A stretch of 64,000 bases of DNA from Pseudomonas kuykendallii (GTDB lineage Bacteria; Pseudomonadota; Gammaproteobacteria; Pseudomonadales; Pseudomonadaceae). The stretch covers positions 1 to 64,000 of the forward strand of contig NZ_FNNU01000002.1 in NCBI RefSeq assembly GCF_900106975.1. Reading direction: 5' to 3'. Under the pieces are notes generated by a model. It made no database searches. It was not told where the DNA came from and was given only the letters and a program-made list of their open reading frames with translations. The position numbers were made by a program, and so were the translations under genes. Positions 31,581 through 40,074 of the stretch are shown here, in pieces (position 1 is the first letter of the stretch; every line of letters begins with the position of its first letter).

Positions 31581-31691
31581 CTCCGATCGTCTCCAAACCG
31601 TCGCCGCGAGGGCCTGCAAGGCGCCTTTGCGCTTCCGGCCATGCGGCATTTTGTGCTAAAAACGCCGTCCGGCCATTCAGGTGGCCGGAAC

Positions 31692-31842
31692 GTTCTCAGG
31701 GCGGGGCGCAATTCCCCACCGGCGGTGATGGCGCGCAATGCGTCGAGCCCGCGAGCGCTCGCTTACCCCGCACGGGGCGGCGAGGTCAGCAGACCCGGTG
31801 CGATCCCGGGGCCGACGGTCATAGTCCGGATGAAGAGAGAAC
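31692..31842 (+). promoter_or_regulatory. FMN riboswitch (RFN element)
   Basis: Conserved RFN blocks are in order: TTCTCAGGGCGGGGCGCAAT at 31693, then CCCCACCGGCGGTGATG, a variable stem (GCGAGCGCTCGC), GGTCAGCAGACCCGGTGCGA, GGCCGACGGTCATAGTCCGG and GATGAAGAGAGAA. It senses FMN and should control ribE and the genes after it. The expression platform lies downstream (31843-31998). Confidence 0.95.
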
Positions 31843-31901
31843 GGGATGCCACCACGGGCAGCCTTCAGGCGCGCCCCTGAAATCCCTTTCGATCGACGTG
31901 C

Positions 31902-31923
31902 CCTGTTTTTCACAAAACAGGAG
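31902..31923 (+). promoter_or_regulatory. Hairpin masking a Shine-Dalgarno sequence in the FMN leader
   Basis: CCTGTTTT-TCAC-AAAACAGG is a perfect 8-bp stem (31902-31921). Its 3' arm contains most of AGGAG (31919-31923), the ribosome-binding site for the short ORF at 31931. No T-run follows, so it is more likely to control translation than to terminate. Confidence 0.6.
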
Positions 31924-31930
31924 TTTCACG

Positions 31931-32014
31931 ATGTCGCGTTTCCATTTGCATTTCCCCAGCCGTTCGACGGCTTCTGCGCGGTTCGCGCGGGAGGTCGTAT
32001 GTTCACCGGCATAA
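31931..32014 (+). CDS. Candidate 27-residue leader peptide overlapping ribE
   Basis: ATG 31931 follows AGGAG by seven bases and encodes MSRFHLHFPSRSTASARFAR and seven more residues. The stop at 32012-32014 lies 16 bases past the ribE ATG (31999), in another frame. Translation of it would affect ribE by coupling or occlusion. It could also be a chance ORF; no conservation data are available here. Confidence 0.35.
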   Translation: MSRFHLHFPSRSTASARFAREVVCSPA

Positions 32015-32661
32015 TCGAAGCCATCGGCAGCATCCGCGCGCTGACGCCCAAGGGCGGCGACGTGCGCCTCTACGTGCAGACCGGCAAGCTCGACCTGGGC
32101 GACGTCAAGCTCGGCGACAGCATCGCGGTGAACGGTGTCTGCCTCACCGCGGTGGAGTTGCCCGGCGACGGCTTCTGGGCCGACGTTTCCCGCGAGACCC
32201 TCAGCCACACCGCGCTGGCCGGCCTCAAGAGCGGCAGCCCGGTGAACCTGGAAAAGGCGCTGACGCCCACCAGCCGCCTCGGCGGTCACCTGGTCAGCGG
32301 CCACGTCGACGGTGTCGGCGAAGTGGTGTCCCGCGAGGAGAACGCCCGCGCCGTGCAGTTCCGCATCCGCGCGCCGCGCGAGCTGGCCAAGTACATCGCG
32401 CTGAAGGGCTCGATCACCGTCGATGGCACCAGCCTGACGGTGAACGCGGTGAATGGCGCCGAGTTCGAGCTGACCATCGTCCCGCACACGCTCGCCGAAA
32501 CCATCATGGCCGACTACCGCCCCGGGCGGCAGGTCAACCTCGAGGTCGACCTGCTGGCGCGCTACATCGAGCGCCTGCTGCTCGGCGACAAGGCCGCCGA
32601 GCCCGCCGCCTCCGGCATCAGCGAAAGTTTCCTGGCCGAACACGGCTACCTGAACAAGTAA
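31999..32661 (+). CDS. ribE: Riboflavin synthase, alpha chain
   Basis: 220 residues from ATG 31999 (MFTGIIEAIGSIRAL, the invariant start); called ribC in some Pseudomonas annotations. Two lumazine-binding barrel repeats are visible (MFTGIIEAIG... and about residue 98, GGHLVSGHVDGVGEVVSREE). It dismutates two 6,7-dimethyl-8-ribityllumazine molecules to riboflavin. An in-frame extension to 31846 exists but is not conserved in the family. Expression is expected to follow the FMN riboswitch. Confidence 0.95.
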   Translation: MFTGIIEAIGSIRALTPKGGDVRLYVQTGKLDLGDVKLGDSIAVNGVCLTAVELPGDGFWADVSRETLSHTALAGLKSGSPVNLEKALTPTSRLGGHLVSGHVDGVGEVVSREENARAVQFRIRAPRELAKYIALKGSITVDGTSLTVNAVNGAEFELTIVPHTLAETIMADYRPGRQVNLEVDLLARYIERLLLGDKAAEPAASGISESFLAEHGYLNK

Positions 32662-32674
32662 GGATTCGCCAACC

Positions 32675-33763
32675 ATGGCACTCAACAGCATCGAAGAACT
32701 CGTCGAAGACATCCGCCAGGGCAAGATGGTCATCCTCATGGATGACGAAGACCGCGAAAACGAAGGCGATCTGATCATGGCCTCCGAGTGCGTGCAGGCC
32801 GAGCACATCAACTTCATGGCGCGCTACGCCCGCGGGCTGATCTGCATGCCGATGACCCGCGAGCGTTGCGAAACGCTGAAGCTGCCGCTGATGGCTCCGC
32901 GCAACGGCTCCGGCTTCGGCACCAAGTTCACCGTCTCGATCGAGGCCGCCGAAGGCGTCACCACCGGCATCTCCGCCGCCGACCGCGCGCGCACCGTGCA
33001 GGCCGCCGCGGCGAAGAACGCCAGGGCCGAAGACATCGTCAGCCCCGGCCACATCTTCCCGTTGATGGCGCAATCCGGCGGCGTACTGGCTCGTGCGGGC
33101 CACACCGAAGCGGCCTGCGACCTGGCGCGGATGGGCGGTTTCGAACCGAGCGGGGTGATCTGCGAGGTGATGAACGACGACGGCAGCATGGCGCGCCGGC
33201 CCGAACTCGAGGCCTTCGCCGAGCTGCACGGGATCAAGATCGGCACCATCGCCGACCTCATCCACTACCGGCTGATCCACGAGCGCACCGTGCAGCGCAT
33301 CGCCGAACAGCCGCTGGACAGCGAGGTCGGTCCGTTCAACCTGGTCACCTACCGCGACTCGGTGGAGGGCGACGTGCACATGGCGCTGACCCTCGGCAGC
33401 ATCTGCCCGGAAGAGCCGACGCTGGTGCGGGTGCACAACATGGACCCGATGCGCGACCTGCTGATGGTCCGCCAGCCGGGCCGTTGGAGCCTGCGCGCGG
33501 CGATGACCGAAGTGGCCCGCGCGGGCAGCGGCGTGGTGCTGCTGCTCGGCCATTCGCTGGACGGCGACGAAGTGCTCGCGCACATCCGCGAGGCCGATGC
33601 CGGCACCGCCAAGACGCCGAGCACCTACAGCACGGTCGGCGCCGGCTCGCAGATCCTGCGCGACCTCGGCGTGCGCAAGATGCGCCTGATGAGTTCGCCG
33701 ATGAAGTTCAATGCGATATCCGGGTTCGACCTGGAGGTTGTAGAATACCTGCCCGCCGATTGA
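32675..33763 (+). CDS. ribB: 3,4-dihydroxy-2-butanone 4-phosphate synthase with degenerate GTP cyclohydrolase II domain
   Basis: 362 residues. The N-terminal half (1-200) is a full RibB domain with [16 protein letters not shown] and the [20 protein letters not shown] region. The C-terminal half aligns with the RibA fold but lacks the zinc-binding CDCGSQ cysteines and the RQEGRGIG loop that the separate RibA at 42415 has. It therefore should not cyclise GTP. It makes the four-carbon unit for lumazine. Confidence 0.94.
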   Translation: MALNSIEELVEDIRQGKMVILMDDEDRENEGDLIMASECVQAEHINFMARYARGLICMPMTRERCETLKLPLMAPRNGSGFGTKFTVSIEAAEGVTTGISAADRARTVQAAAAKNARAEDIVSPGHIFPLMAQSGGVLARAGHTEAACDLARMGGFEPSGVICEVMNDDGSMARRPELEAFAELHGIKIGTIADLIHYRLIHERTVQRIAEQPLDSEVGPFNLVTYRDSVEGDVHMALTLGSICPEEPTLVRVHNMDPMRDLLMVRQPGRWSLRAAMTEVARAGSGVVLLLGHSLDGDEVLAHIREADAGTAKTPSTYSTVGAGSQILRDLGVRKMRLMSSPMKFNAISGFDLEVVEYLPAD

Positions 33764-33804
33764 CAGGCGGCCCGCAGGGCCGCTTCCGATGACCCTCTTC
33801 CGTT

Positions 33805-33853
33805 CATGGGAGAGGGTGCCCGAAGGGCAGGAGAGGGTGTTGTGGCTCCCATG
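33805..33853. repeat. Intergenic palindromic element with internal direct repeats
   Basis: CATGGGAG (33805-33812) and CTCCCATG (33846-33853) are perfect inverted arms. Between and overlapping them GAGAGGGTG occurs twice (33810-33818 and 33831-33839), separated by GCCC-GAA-GGGC. It looks like a REP-type or other dispersed palindromic repeat. Whether it recurs in the genome cannot be seen here. Confidence 0.5.
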
Positions 33854-33945
33854 CCCAGCCTTCTCCCGCACCTGGGCAGGGGGAGCAAAAAGCTTATTTT
33901 CGGGGCGAGTGACGCCCGGCTCTTTATACAGATCGAGACCCATCC

Positions 33946-34422
33946 ATGCCTCTGAAGACCATCGAAGGTACCTTCATCGCCCCCCAAGGCAAATTCGCCC
34001 TGGTGGTTGGCCGCTTCAACAGCTTCGTCGTCGAAAGCCTGGTCAGCGGGGCGGTCGACGCCCTGGTCCGCCACGGCGTCAAGGAAGCCGACATCACCCT
34101 GATCCGCGCGCCAGGCGCCTTCGAGATTCCGCTGGTCACGCAGAAAGTCGCCCAGCAGGGCGAGTACGCGGCGATCATCGCCCTCGGCGCGGTCATCCGC
34201 GGCGGCACTCCGCACTTCGAATACGTTGCCGGCGAATGCACCAAGGGCCTGGCCCAGGTTTCCATGGAGTTCGGCGTGCCGGTCGCGTTCGGCGTGCTGA
34301 CCGTGGACTCCATCGAGCAGGCCATCGAGCGCTCCGGCACCAAGGCCGGCAACAAGGGCGCCGAAGCCGCGCTGTCCGCTCTGGAAATGGTCAGCCTGTT
34401 GGCGGCCTTGGAGGCCAAGTGA
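33946..34422 (+). CDS. ribH: 6,7-dimethyl-8-ribityllumazine synthase
   Basis: 158 residues. It joins the butanone phosphate from RibB to the pyrimidine. The motifs [14 protein letters not shown], the GAFEIPLV segment and [15 protein letters not shown] (active-site histidine) are intact. The stop overlaps the nusB GTG start (GTGA). Confidence 0.97.
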   Translation: MPLKTIEGTFIAPQGKFALVVGRFNSFVVESLVSGAVDALVRHGVKEADITLIRAPGAFEIPLVTQKVAQQGEYAAIIALGAVIRGGTPHFEYVAGECTKGLAQVSMEFGVPVAFGVLTVDSIEQAIERSGTKAGNKGAEAALSALEMVSLLAALEAK

Positions 34423-34907
34423 GTCTTAACCGGGACGACCAGGACGACCAGCAGCCGGCCAAGCCGGCGAAGGGCCGGATCGCGCAACGTCGCGTGGCCC
34501 GCAGCCTGGCGATGCAGGCGCTGTATCAGTGGCACATCGCCGGCCAGTCGCTCAACGAGATCGAAGCGCAGTTCCGCGTCGACAACGACTTCGCTGGTGT
34601 CGATGGTGCCTACTTCCACGAAATCCTCACCGGCGTTGCGCACAACAAGCCGGAAATCGATGGCGCCTTCGCCGCGTTCCTCGATATCCCGCTGGAGGAG
34701 CTGGATCCGGTCGAACTGGCCATCCTTCGCCTGTCCACCTGGGAAATGACCCATCGCGTCGACGTGCCGTACCGTGTGGTGATCAACGAGGGCATCGAGC
34801 TGGCCAAGGTGTTCGGCGCCACCGACGGGCACAAGTTCGTCAACGGTGTACTGGACAAGCTGGCGCCGACCCTGCGCGCGGCCGAAGTGCGCGGCGACAG
34901 GCGCTGA
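34419..34907 (+). CDS. nusB: Transcription antitermination factor NusB
   Basis: 162 residues from a GTG at 34419 that overlaps the ribH stop. NusB binds boxA RNA together with S10/NusE. The core [15 protein letters not shown] and the [19 protein letters not shown] region are typical. A slightly longer acidic/Gln N-terminus ([18 protein letters not shown]) precedes the core. The ribH-nusB pairing is widespread. Confidence 0.95.
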   Translation: MSLNRDDQDDQQPAKPAKGRIAQRRVARSLAMQALYQWHIAGQSLNEIEAQFRVDNDFAGVDGAYFHEILTGVAHNKPEIDGAFAAFLDIPLEELDPVELAILRLSTWEMTHRVDVPYRVVINEGIELAKVFGATDGHKFVNGVLDKLAPTLRAAEVRGDRR

Positions 34908-34951
34908 TGTCGTCCCTTCCCTCGTCCCCGGACGCTGCCTGAGGCGTCCCG

Positions 34952-35920
34952 ATGGGGGAATTCGAGCTGATCCGCCGTTACTTCGCCGCCGCGCCCTGTG
35001 CGCAGGCGGCCGAAGGCGTGGCGCTGGGCATCGGCGACGATTGCGCGCTGCTCGACCTGCCGCCCGGCGAGCAGCTGGCGGTGTCCACCGACACGCTGGT
35101 CGCCGGCGTGCATTTCCCCGATGCCTGCGAGGCCTTTCTGCTCGGCCAGCGCGCGCTGGCGGTATCCGCCAGCGACCTGGCGGCGATGGGCGCGACGCCG
35201 CTCGCCTTCACCCTCGCGCTGACCCTGCCTTGTGCCGACGAAGACTGGTTGCGCGGCTTCGCCGACGGCCTCGCGCTGATGGCAGCGGCCTGCGGGCTGG
35301 CGCTGGTCGGCGGCGACACCACGCGTGGTCCGCTGAGCCTGACCCTGAGCGTGTTCGGCCGCGTGCCGCGTGGCCAGGCGCTGACCCGCAGCGGCGCACG
35401 TCCCGGCGACCTGCTCTGCGTCGGCGGAAGCCTCGGCGACGCCGCCGGCGCGCTGCCGCTGGTGCTTCGCGAGCGTCGCGCGGCGGCGCGGATCGCCAGG
35501 CCGCTGCTGGAACGATACTGGGCGCCGCAGCCGCAACTGGCGCTAGGGCAGGCGTTGCGCGGCAGCGCGACGGCGGCGCTGGACGTCTCCGATGGCCTGC
35601 TCGCCGATTGCGGCCACATCGCCCGCGCCTCCGGCGTCGCCCTGCTCGTCGAGCGCGAGCGGCTGCCGTTGTCGGCGCCCTTGCTGGCGCTGCTCGGACG
35701 CGAGGCGGCGCAGGCCTGCGCGCTGGGTGGCGGCGACGACTACCGCCTGGCGTTCACGCTGCCGCCGTCCCTGCTGCCCGCGTTCCAGCGCGACTGGCCG
35801 GAGCTGGCGGTGATCGGCCGCGTCGAGGCCGGCGCCGGCGTGCAACTGCTCGACGCCCAGGGACTGTCCCTCGACCTGCCCGCGGGCGGTTACCAACATT
35901 TCGGAGCGACCCATGACTGA
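34952..35920 (+). CDS. thiL: Thiamine-monophosphate kinase
   Basis: 322 residues. It phosphorylates thiamine monophosphate to the active diphosphate. AIRS-type fold with GIGDDCALL, VSTDTLVAGVHFPD, and DVSDGLLADCGHIA in the second half. The end overlaps pgpA by 8 bases. Confidence 0.95.
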   Translation: MGEFELIRRYFAAAPCAQAAEGVALGIGDDCALLDLPPGEQLAVSTDTLVAGVHFPDACEAFLLGQRALAVSASDLAAMGATPLAFTLALTLPCADEDWLRGFADGLALMAAACGLALVGGDTTRGPLSLTLSVFGRVPRGQALTRSGARPGDLLCVGGSLGDAAGALPLVLRERRAAARIARPLLERYWAPQPQLALGQALRGSATAALDVSDGLLADCGHIARASGVALLVERERLPLSAPLLALLGREAAQACALGGGDDYRLAFTLPPSLLPAFQRDWPELAVIGRVEAGAGVQLLDAQGLSLDLPAGGYQHFGATHD

Positions 35921-36413
35921 TTCCCACCAGGCGCCGACGCAGCCGGTTCCGCATTCGGTGTGGTCCGATCCCTGGCATTTCCTCGCCTTCGGTTTCGGCT
36001 CCGGCACCTTGCCCAAGGCACCCGGTACCTGGGGTTCGCTGATCGCCCTGGTGTTCGTCCCGCTGTGGCACCTGCTCCCGGTGTGGGGCTACGCGGCGCT
36101 GCTGGTGGCCACCACGCTGTTCGGCATCTGGCTGTGCGGCAAGGTTGCCGACGACCTGCGGGTGCACGACCACGAAGGCATCGTCTGGGATGAACTGGTC
36201 GGCATCTGGATCACCTTCTGGCTGGCGCCGGACGGCTGGGCGTGGCTGCTGCTCGGCTTCGTGGCCTTTCGTCTGTTCGATATCTTCAAGCCGGGACCGA
36301 TCGGCTGGTTGGACAGGCACCTGCAAGGTGGGCTGGGTATCATGCTCGACGACGTGCTGGCGGGCGTCTTCGCCTGGGCAGTCGTCCAGGGCGCGGCCTG
36401 GCTCCTGATCTAG
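35913..36413 (+). CDS. pgpA: Phosphatidylglycerophosphatase A
   Basis: 166 residues, a membrane enzyme that removes phosphate from phosphatidylglycerophosphate. The FGFGSGTLPKAPGTWGSL motif and the VWDELVGIWIT segment are diagnostic, followed by hydrophobic helices. The thiL-pgpA overlap is typical of proteobacteria. Confidence 0.95.
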   Translation: MTDSHQAPTQPVPHSVWSDPWHFLAFGFGSGTLPKAPGTWGSLIALVFVPLWHLLPVWGYAALLVATTLFGIWLCGKVADDLRVHDHEGIVWDELVGIWITFWLAPDGWAWLLLGFVAFRLFDIFKPGPIGWLDRHLQGGLGIMLDDVLAGVFAWAVVQGAAWLLI

Positions 36414-36424
36414 GAAACACAGCG

Positions 36425-37186
36425 ATGAAGTCATGGATGATCGGTGCGCTGCTGCTTTGCGCCGCCGTGTTGGGCGAGGCGTACGCCGAGGACGCCGAGG
36501 CGATGGATATCCGCCTGGTCAGCGACATTTGGCCGGGCTACACCAATGCCGACGGCAGCGGCCTGGCCTGGGAGATCATGCAGCTGATCTTCGAGCCGGC
36601 GGGGGTGAAGGTGAAAATCCGCAGCGACATCACCACCCGTGGTATCGGCCTGGTTCAGCGCGGCGAGGCGGATGCCTGGCTGGGCTCCTACCGCGACGAG
36701 GACCTCGACGGCGTCATCTACCCGCGCAGTTCCTACGGCCTCGACCCGGTGGTCGCCCTCGGCTTGAGCAGCAAGCCGGCCCCCGCCCTGGACGATCTCG
36801 CCCAGTACCGGCTGACCTGGATCCGTGGCTACGGCTACCAGCGCCATTTGCCCGGCGTGGTGGGATACGAAGAGATCCGCCGCCGCGACGGTGTGCTGGA
36901 AATGCTCGAACGCGGTCGCGCCGACTTCTACATCGATGCGCTGCCGGACGTGCAACTGCTGCTCCAGGCCAGCCCGCAGCCGGATCGTTATCGGATCACC
37001 GAACTGACCGGCCTGCCGATGTACCCCGGTTTCGCCGCGACCCCGCGCGGGCGCACCCTCGCGGCGCTGTACGACCGGCGCCTGCAGGCGCTGAAGGACG
37101 ATGGCAGCCTTCGCGCCCTGTATGGGCGCTGGAACCAGCTCTATCTGTTCGACCGCTATCCGGAGAAGGGCGATGCGCCACAGTGA
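36425..37186 (+). CDS. Periplasmic solute-binding protein, family 3-like
   Basis: 253 residues with a signal peptide (cleaved near AYA-ED, residue 21). The fold is that of amino-acid-type binding proteins: DIRLVSDIWPGYTNADGSGL at the start, then GIGLVQRGEADAWLGSY and a late GRADFYIDALPDV segment. No transporter genes lie next to it, so it may act as a sensor or orphan receptor. A longer open frame back into pgpA is rejected. It overlaps the next gene by 14 bases. Confidence 0.8.
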   Translation: MKSWMIGALLLCAAVLGEAYAEDAEAMDIRLVSDIWPGYTNADGSGLAWEIMQLIFEPAGVKVKIRSDITTRGIGLVQRGEADAWLGSYRDEDLDGVIYPRSSYGLDPVVALGLSSKPAPALDDLAQYRLTWIRGYGYQRHLPGVVGYEEIRRRDGVLEMLERGRADFYIDALPDVQLLLQASPQPDRYRITELTGLPMYPGFAATPRGRTLAALYDRRLQALKDDGSLRALYGRWNQLYLFDRYPEKGDAPQ

Positions 37187-37811
37187 GCTGCTTGTCTGCG
37201 GCCTATTGTGGGCCTGCATGCTCCACGCCGCGCCGCAGGTGCAGGTGGTCGGGCTGTTTCCCAACGCCGTGGTGCTCAACGTCGACGGCACGCGCAAGCT
37301 GGTGCGTGTCGGCCAGAGCGGGCCGCAGGGCGTGGAGGTGGTGGCGGCGGACAAGAACGGCGCGCTGCTGCGCATCGATGGCGTCGAGCGGCGCATCGAG
37401 CTGAGCCGCGAGTACGGCCAGGGCAGCGCGACGCCGAAGCGTCCGCAGGTGTCCATTGCGCGGAGCAACTCGGGGCACTACTGGGTGCCAGGCTCGGTTC
37501 AGGGTTTCCCGGTGCAGTTCCTGGTGGATACCGGCGCCACCTCGGTGGCGATGAACGAGGCGCAGGCGAGTCGCCTGGGCATCGACTTCCGGGTGCTCGG
37601 CCGGCCTTTGATCGTCAGCACCGCCAACGGCACGGTGAAGGCCTGGGGCGTGACGCTCAGCAGCGTCAAGGTCGGCGAGATCGAGCTGCGCGGCGTCCAG
37701 GCCTCGATCCTAGAAGGCCCGGCGCCGGGCGAGGTCCTGCTCGGCATGAGCTTCCTCAGCCGCGTGCGCTGGGGCGAAGAGCAGGGACTGCTGGTGCTCG
37801 AGGCCAAGTAG
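37173..37811 (+). CDS. Clan AA (retropepsin-like) aspartic protease
   Basis: 212 residues from ATG 37173, with a hydrophobic N-terminus that probably exports or anchors it. The C-terminal half has the active-site FLVDTGATSVAMNEAQA (DTGA) and LLGMSFLSRVRW, the TIGR02281/retropepsin-like pattern. The substrate is unknown. It is translationally coupled to the binding-protein gene upstream. Confidence 0.85.
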   Translation: MRHSELLVCGLLWACMLHAAPQVQVVGLFPNAVVLNVDGTRKLVRVGQSGPQGVEVVAADKNGALLRIDGVERRIELSREYGQGSATPKRPQVSIARSNSGHYWVPGSVQGFPVQFLVDTGATSVAMNEAQASRLGIDFRVLGRPLIVSTANGTVKAWGVTLSSVKVGEIELRGVQASILEGPAPGEVLLGMSFLSRVRWGEEQGLLVLEAK

Positions 37812-37838
37812 CTCCCGCAGGTCACGCGCATCCCTTTC

Positions 37839-40064
37839 CTACAGGTAGCGGCTCCAGAGCAGCTCGGCGCTGGCGGCGGCCGAGCCGTGGCCGCCGTCGC
37901 AATTGCTGGTGCAGTTGCCCATGTCGGGAATCCCGCCCGGGTTGTAGCCGGCCGGGAGGTTGGTCAGGTCGATGGTCAGGCTGCCGCCCCAGTCGTTGCT
38001 GGTGCTGCTGCCCAGGCCGGCCGCGGTGACGTAGCCATGCACGGTGCTGTTGCCGCTGGTGAGCAGGGTGTCGCCGGCGATCACGCTGCCGAAGACCTCG
38101 GTGGAGGCGCCGAGGTTGATGATGCCGCCGCTGTAGGCGCCGTCGACGTAACCGCCCGCCAGCAGGCCGATGTTGCCGACAGGGTTGCCGATCAGGGCGC
38201 CATCGGTACTGCAGTAGTTGACCGGGTAAAGTCCTGAAAAAGTGCTGTTCTGGCAGGTGAGGGCGTAACCGCTGTAGTTGATCGCGGAGACCTTGTCGCT
38301 GCCGGAGGTGGTGATGTTGCCGGTCGCGATGATGCTGTTGCGGAAGAAGCCGCTCTGCAGGGCCAGGTTACCTTTGAGCCAGAGTACGCCCGGGGCGACG
38401 ACCGTATTGTCGCTTTGGCCGTTGAGCGTCCAGGTTCCGTTCGAGTAAGCGATGCACTCCGCGCCGTCCCAGGTGCCCTGGCAAATCTTGCGTGCGCTGG
38501 CGACGCCGACGCCGCTACAACTGCCGTTGGTGACCGTCGCGCATTCGGTCCTGCAATAGCCCGAGCCGTCGATGTCGCTGCACAGGTAACCCCACTTGTC
38601 GTTGTAGTTGGTCTTGATCTTGCCGATCCGGTAGCTACCGGCGGGGATGCCGCTGATGTTGGCGACGGTCACCACAATATGCCCGCTGTCGTAGGTGAAG
38701 GCGTAGTTGGCCGAACTCTTCAGCGGGTACGCATCCACCTGTGGCTGGGTCAGGCTGAACTCGGTCAGCCGGGTCATCGGCACGACGTCCACCAACGGCA
38801 CGTCGACTACCAGGCCCGGCTGCCTGGAGACGTTCACGTTGTTGTTGTACTGCTCGGCCTTGGTGACCGTGCCGCCTACACTGCCGCTCGCGCTTCCCCA
38901 GCCGTTGAACGTCAGGTTCTGCTGCGCGGTGACGCTGCTCAGGCTGCCGGCGTTGACCAGCACCGAGCCTTTGGTGGTGACGCTCTTGCTGCCGGAGTCG
39001 TTGAGCGTGACGTTACCGATTGCCTTGATCACCGTGGCGGCACTGCCACCGGCGACCACGCTGCCATTGGCATTGATCTGCGCGACGTTGCGGGTGGAGG
39101 TCACGTCCCCTTCGCTGTTGATGACGTTGACCGAGCCCCCGGTCACGGAGACGTTGCCGACCGCGGCCGCGACGTTCGTGGTGCCGCCGTTGCTGATGGC
39201 GATGGTCTGCGCCGCGTTCAGCGCGCCCTGGTTGCTGCCGCTGCTCACCTTGATCCAGCCCAGCGCATTGGCGGTGCTGGTGCTGCCGTTGCTCAGGGTG
39301 ATGTTGCCGTTGGCGTTCAGCGTGCCCTGGGTACCGCCGCTGGCGACGGTGATGTTGCCGAGCGCCGAGGCGGTGGTGGCGCTGGCGGAGCCGGTCAGCG
39401 TGATGTTGCCGTTGGAGTAGAGCGTGGTCACGGCGATGGCGCTGCCGATGGAAATGTCGCCGGTCGCCTTGATCGTCTTGATCCCGGTGATCGAGGCGTT
39501 GTTCAGGCTGACGTTGCCGCTGACGTTGAAGTTGGCGTTGTCATAGCCGCGGATGCCGATGCCGCCGCTCATGTTCAGGTCGTTGTAGATGTTCAGCACG
39601 TCGCTCCAGGGCAGACCGGATTCGGTGTTGGTCGCGCCCCCCGGCGTCACCTGGTAGACCGCCTGGATCACCGAGGTGGAGCGCGCGGCGGCGTCCTGGT
39701 TACGGATGTTGGCGGTGATCCGCCGGGTGCTGCCGCTGGTGACGGTGTTCTGCACGATCACCGCCCCCAGCGCCATGTCGCCGAGGCTGATGCTGACCGC
39801 CTGGCCGGCCGCCAGCGCTTCGAGGCTGGCCTGGTTGATCGACTTTAGGTACTGACGAAACACCTCGACGCCGGTCCAGGCGCCCGCCTGGGCGTGCGTC
39901 GCGGCATGCACCGTGACCTGCTTGTCCTGGGCGCTTCGCACGGCATGGGTGACGCCCAGCGCGGTCACCGTCAGCGCCAGCCCGGCGAGCAGGATGATCA
40001 TCAGAGTCGCCATGCCGCGTTGTCGGGCGGGCAGGCGGGGCGTGCGCTGCGGATGAAGGCCCAT
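37839..40064 (-). CDS. Giant PilX-like pilin with beta-solenoid repeat passenger (cluster A)
   Basis: 741 residues. A prepilin-like N-terminus (RQRG-MATLMIILLAGLALTV, hydrophobic to about residue 38) is followed by a PilX-like part to about 150. Then come about 13 repeats of 16-18 residues (178-390; pattern ANGNITLSNGSTSTAN), predicted to form a right-handed beta-solenoid. A cysteine-rich middle follows (495-540), and a second repeat-like block (558-700, NSIIATGNITTSG) leads to the end LLWSRYL. Position 5 after the predicted cleavage is not Glu, as in GspK-type tip pseudopilins. It is the last gene of the operon and 694-residue paralogue of the gene at 44233. Likely a pilus-tip adhesin or cap; the function is inferred. 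Confidence 0.75.
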   Translation of the reverse strand: MGLHPQRTPRLPARQRGMATLMIILLAGLALTVTALGVTHAVRSAQDKQVTVHAATHAQAGAWTGVEVFRQYLKSINQASLEALAAGQAVSISLGDMALGAVIVQNTVTSGSTRRITANIRNQDAAARSTSVIQAVYQVTPGGATNTESGLPWSDVLNIYNDLNMSGGIGIRGYDNANFNVSGNVSLNNASITGIKTIKATGDISIGSAIAVTTLYSNGNITLTGSASATTASALGNITVASGGTQGTLNANGNITLSNGSTSTANALGWIKVSSGSNQGALNAAQTIAISNGGTTNVAAAVGNVSVTGGSVNVINSEGDVTSTRNVAQINANGSVVAGGSAATVIKAIGNVTLNDSGSKSVTTKGSVLVNAGSLSSVTAQQNLTFNGWGSASGSVGGTVTKAEQYNNNVNVSRQPGLVVDVPLVDVVPMTRLTEFSLTQPQVDAYPLKSSANYAFTYDSGHIVVTVANISGIPAGSYRIGKIKTNYNDKWGYLCSDIDGSGYCRTECATVTNGSCSGVGVASARKICQGTWDGAECIAYSNGTWTLNGQSDNTVVAPGVLWLKGNLALQSGFFRNSIIATGNITTSGSDKVSAINYSGYALTCQNSTFSGLYPVNYCSTDGALIGNPVGNIGLLAGGYVDGAYSGGIINLGASTEVFGSVIAGDTLLTSGNSTVHGYVTAAGLGSSTSNDWGGSLTIDLTNLPAGYNPGGIPDMGNCTSNCDGGHGSAAASAELLWSRYL

Positions 40065-40074
40065 GGCGGTTGTC

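Noticed and set aside
31846-31998. In-frame N-terminal extension of ribE from 31846
   Set aside because: Riboflavin synthases begin at MFTGIIE; the extra 51 codons are not family-like and lie in the riboswitch expression platform.
38800-39560. Regularly spaced repeats that could suggest a CRISPR array
   Set aside because: The repeats are in-frame, degenerate and protein-level (16-18 residues), with no identical direct repeats and no cas genes.
38415-39848. Long plus-strand open frames opposite the giant pilin genes (also 43921-46293)
   Set aside because: They are Val/Ala/Gly/Asp-rich shadows of the repeat region on the other strand; codon bias and lack of any domain argue against coding.
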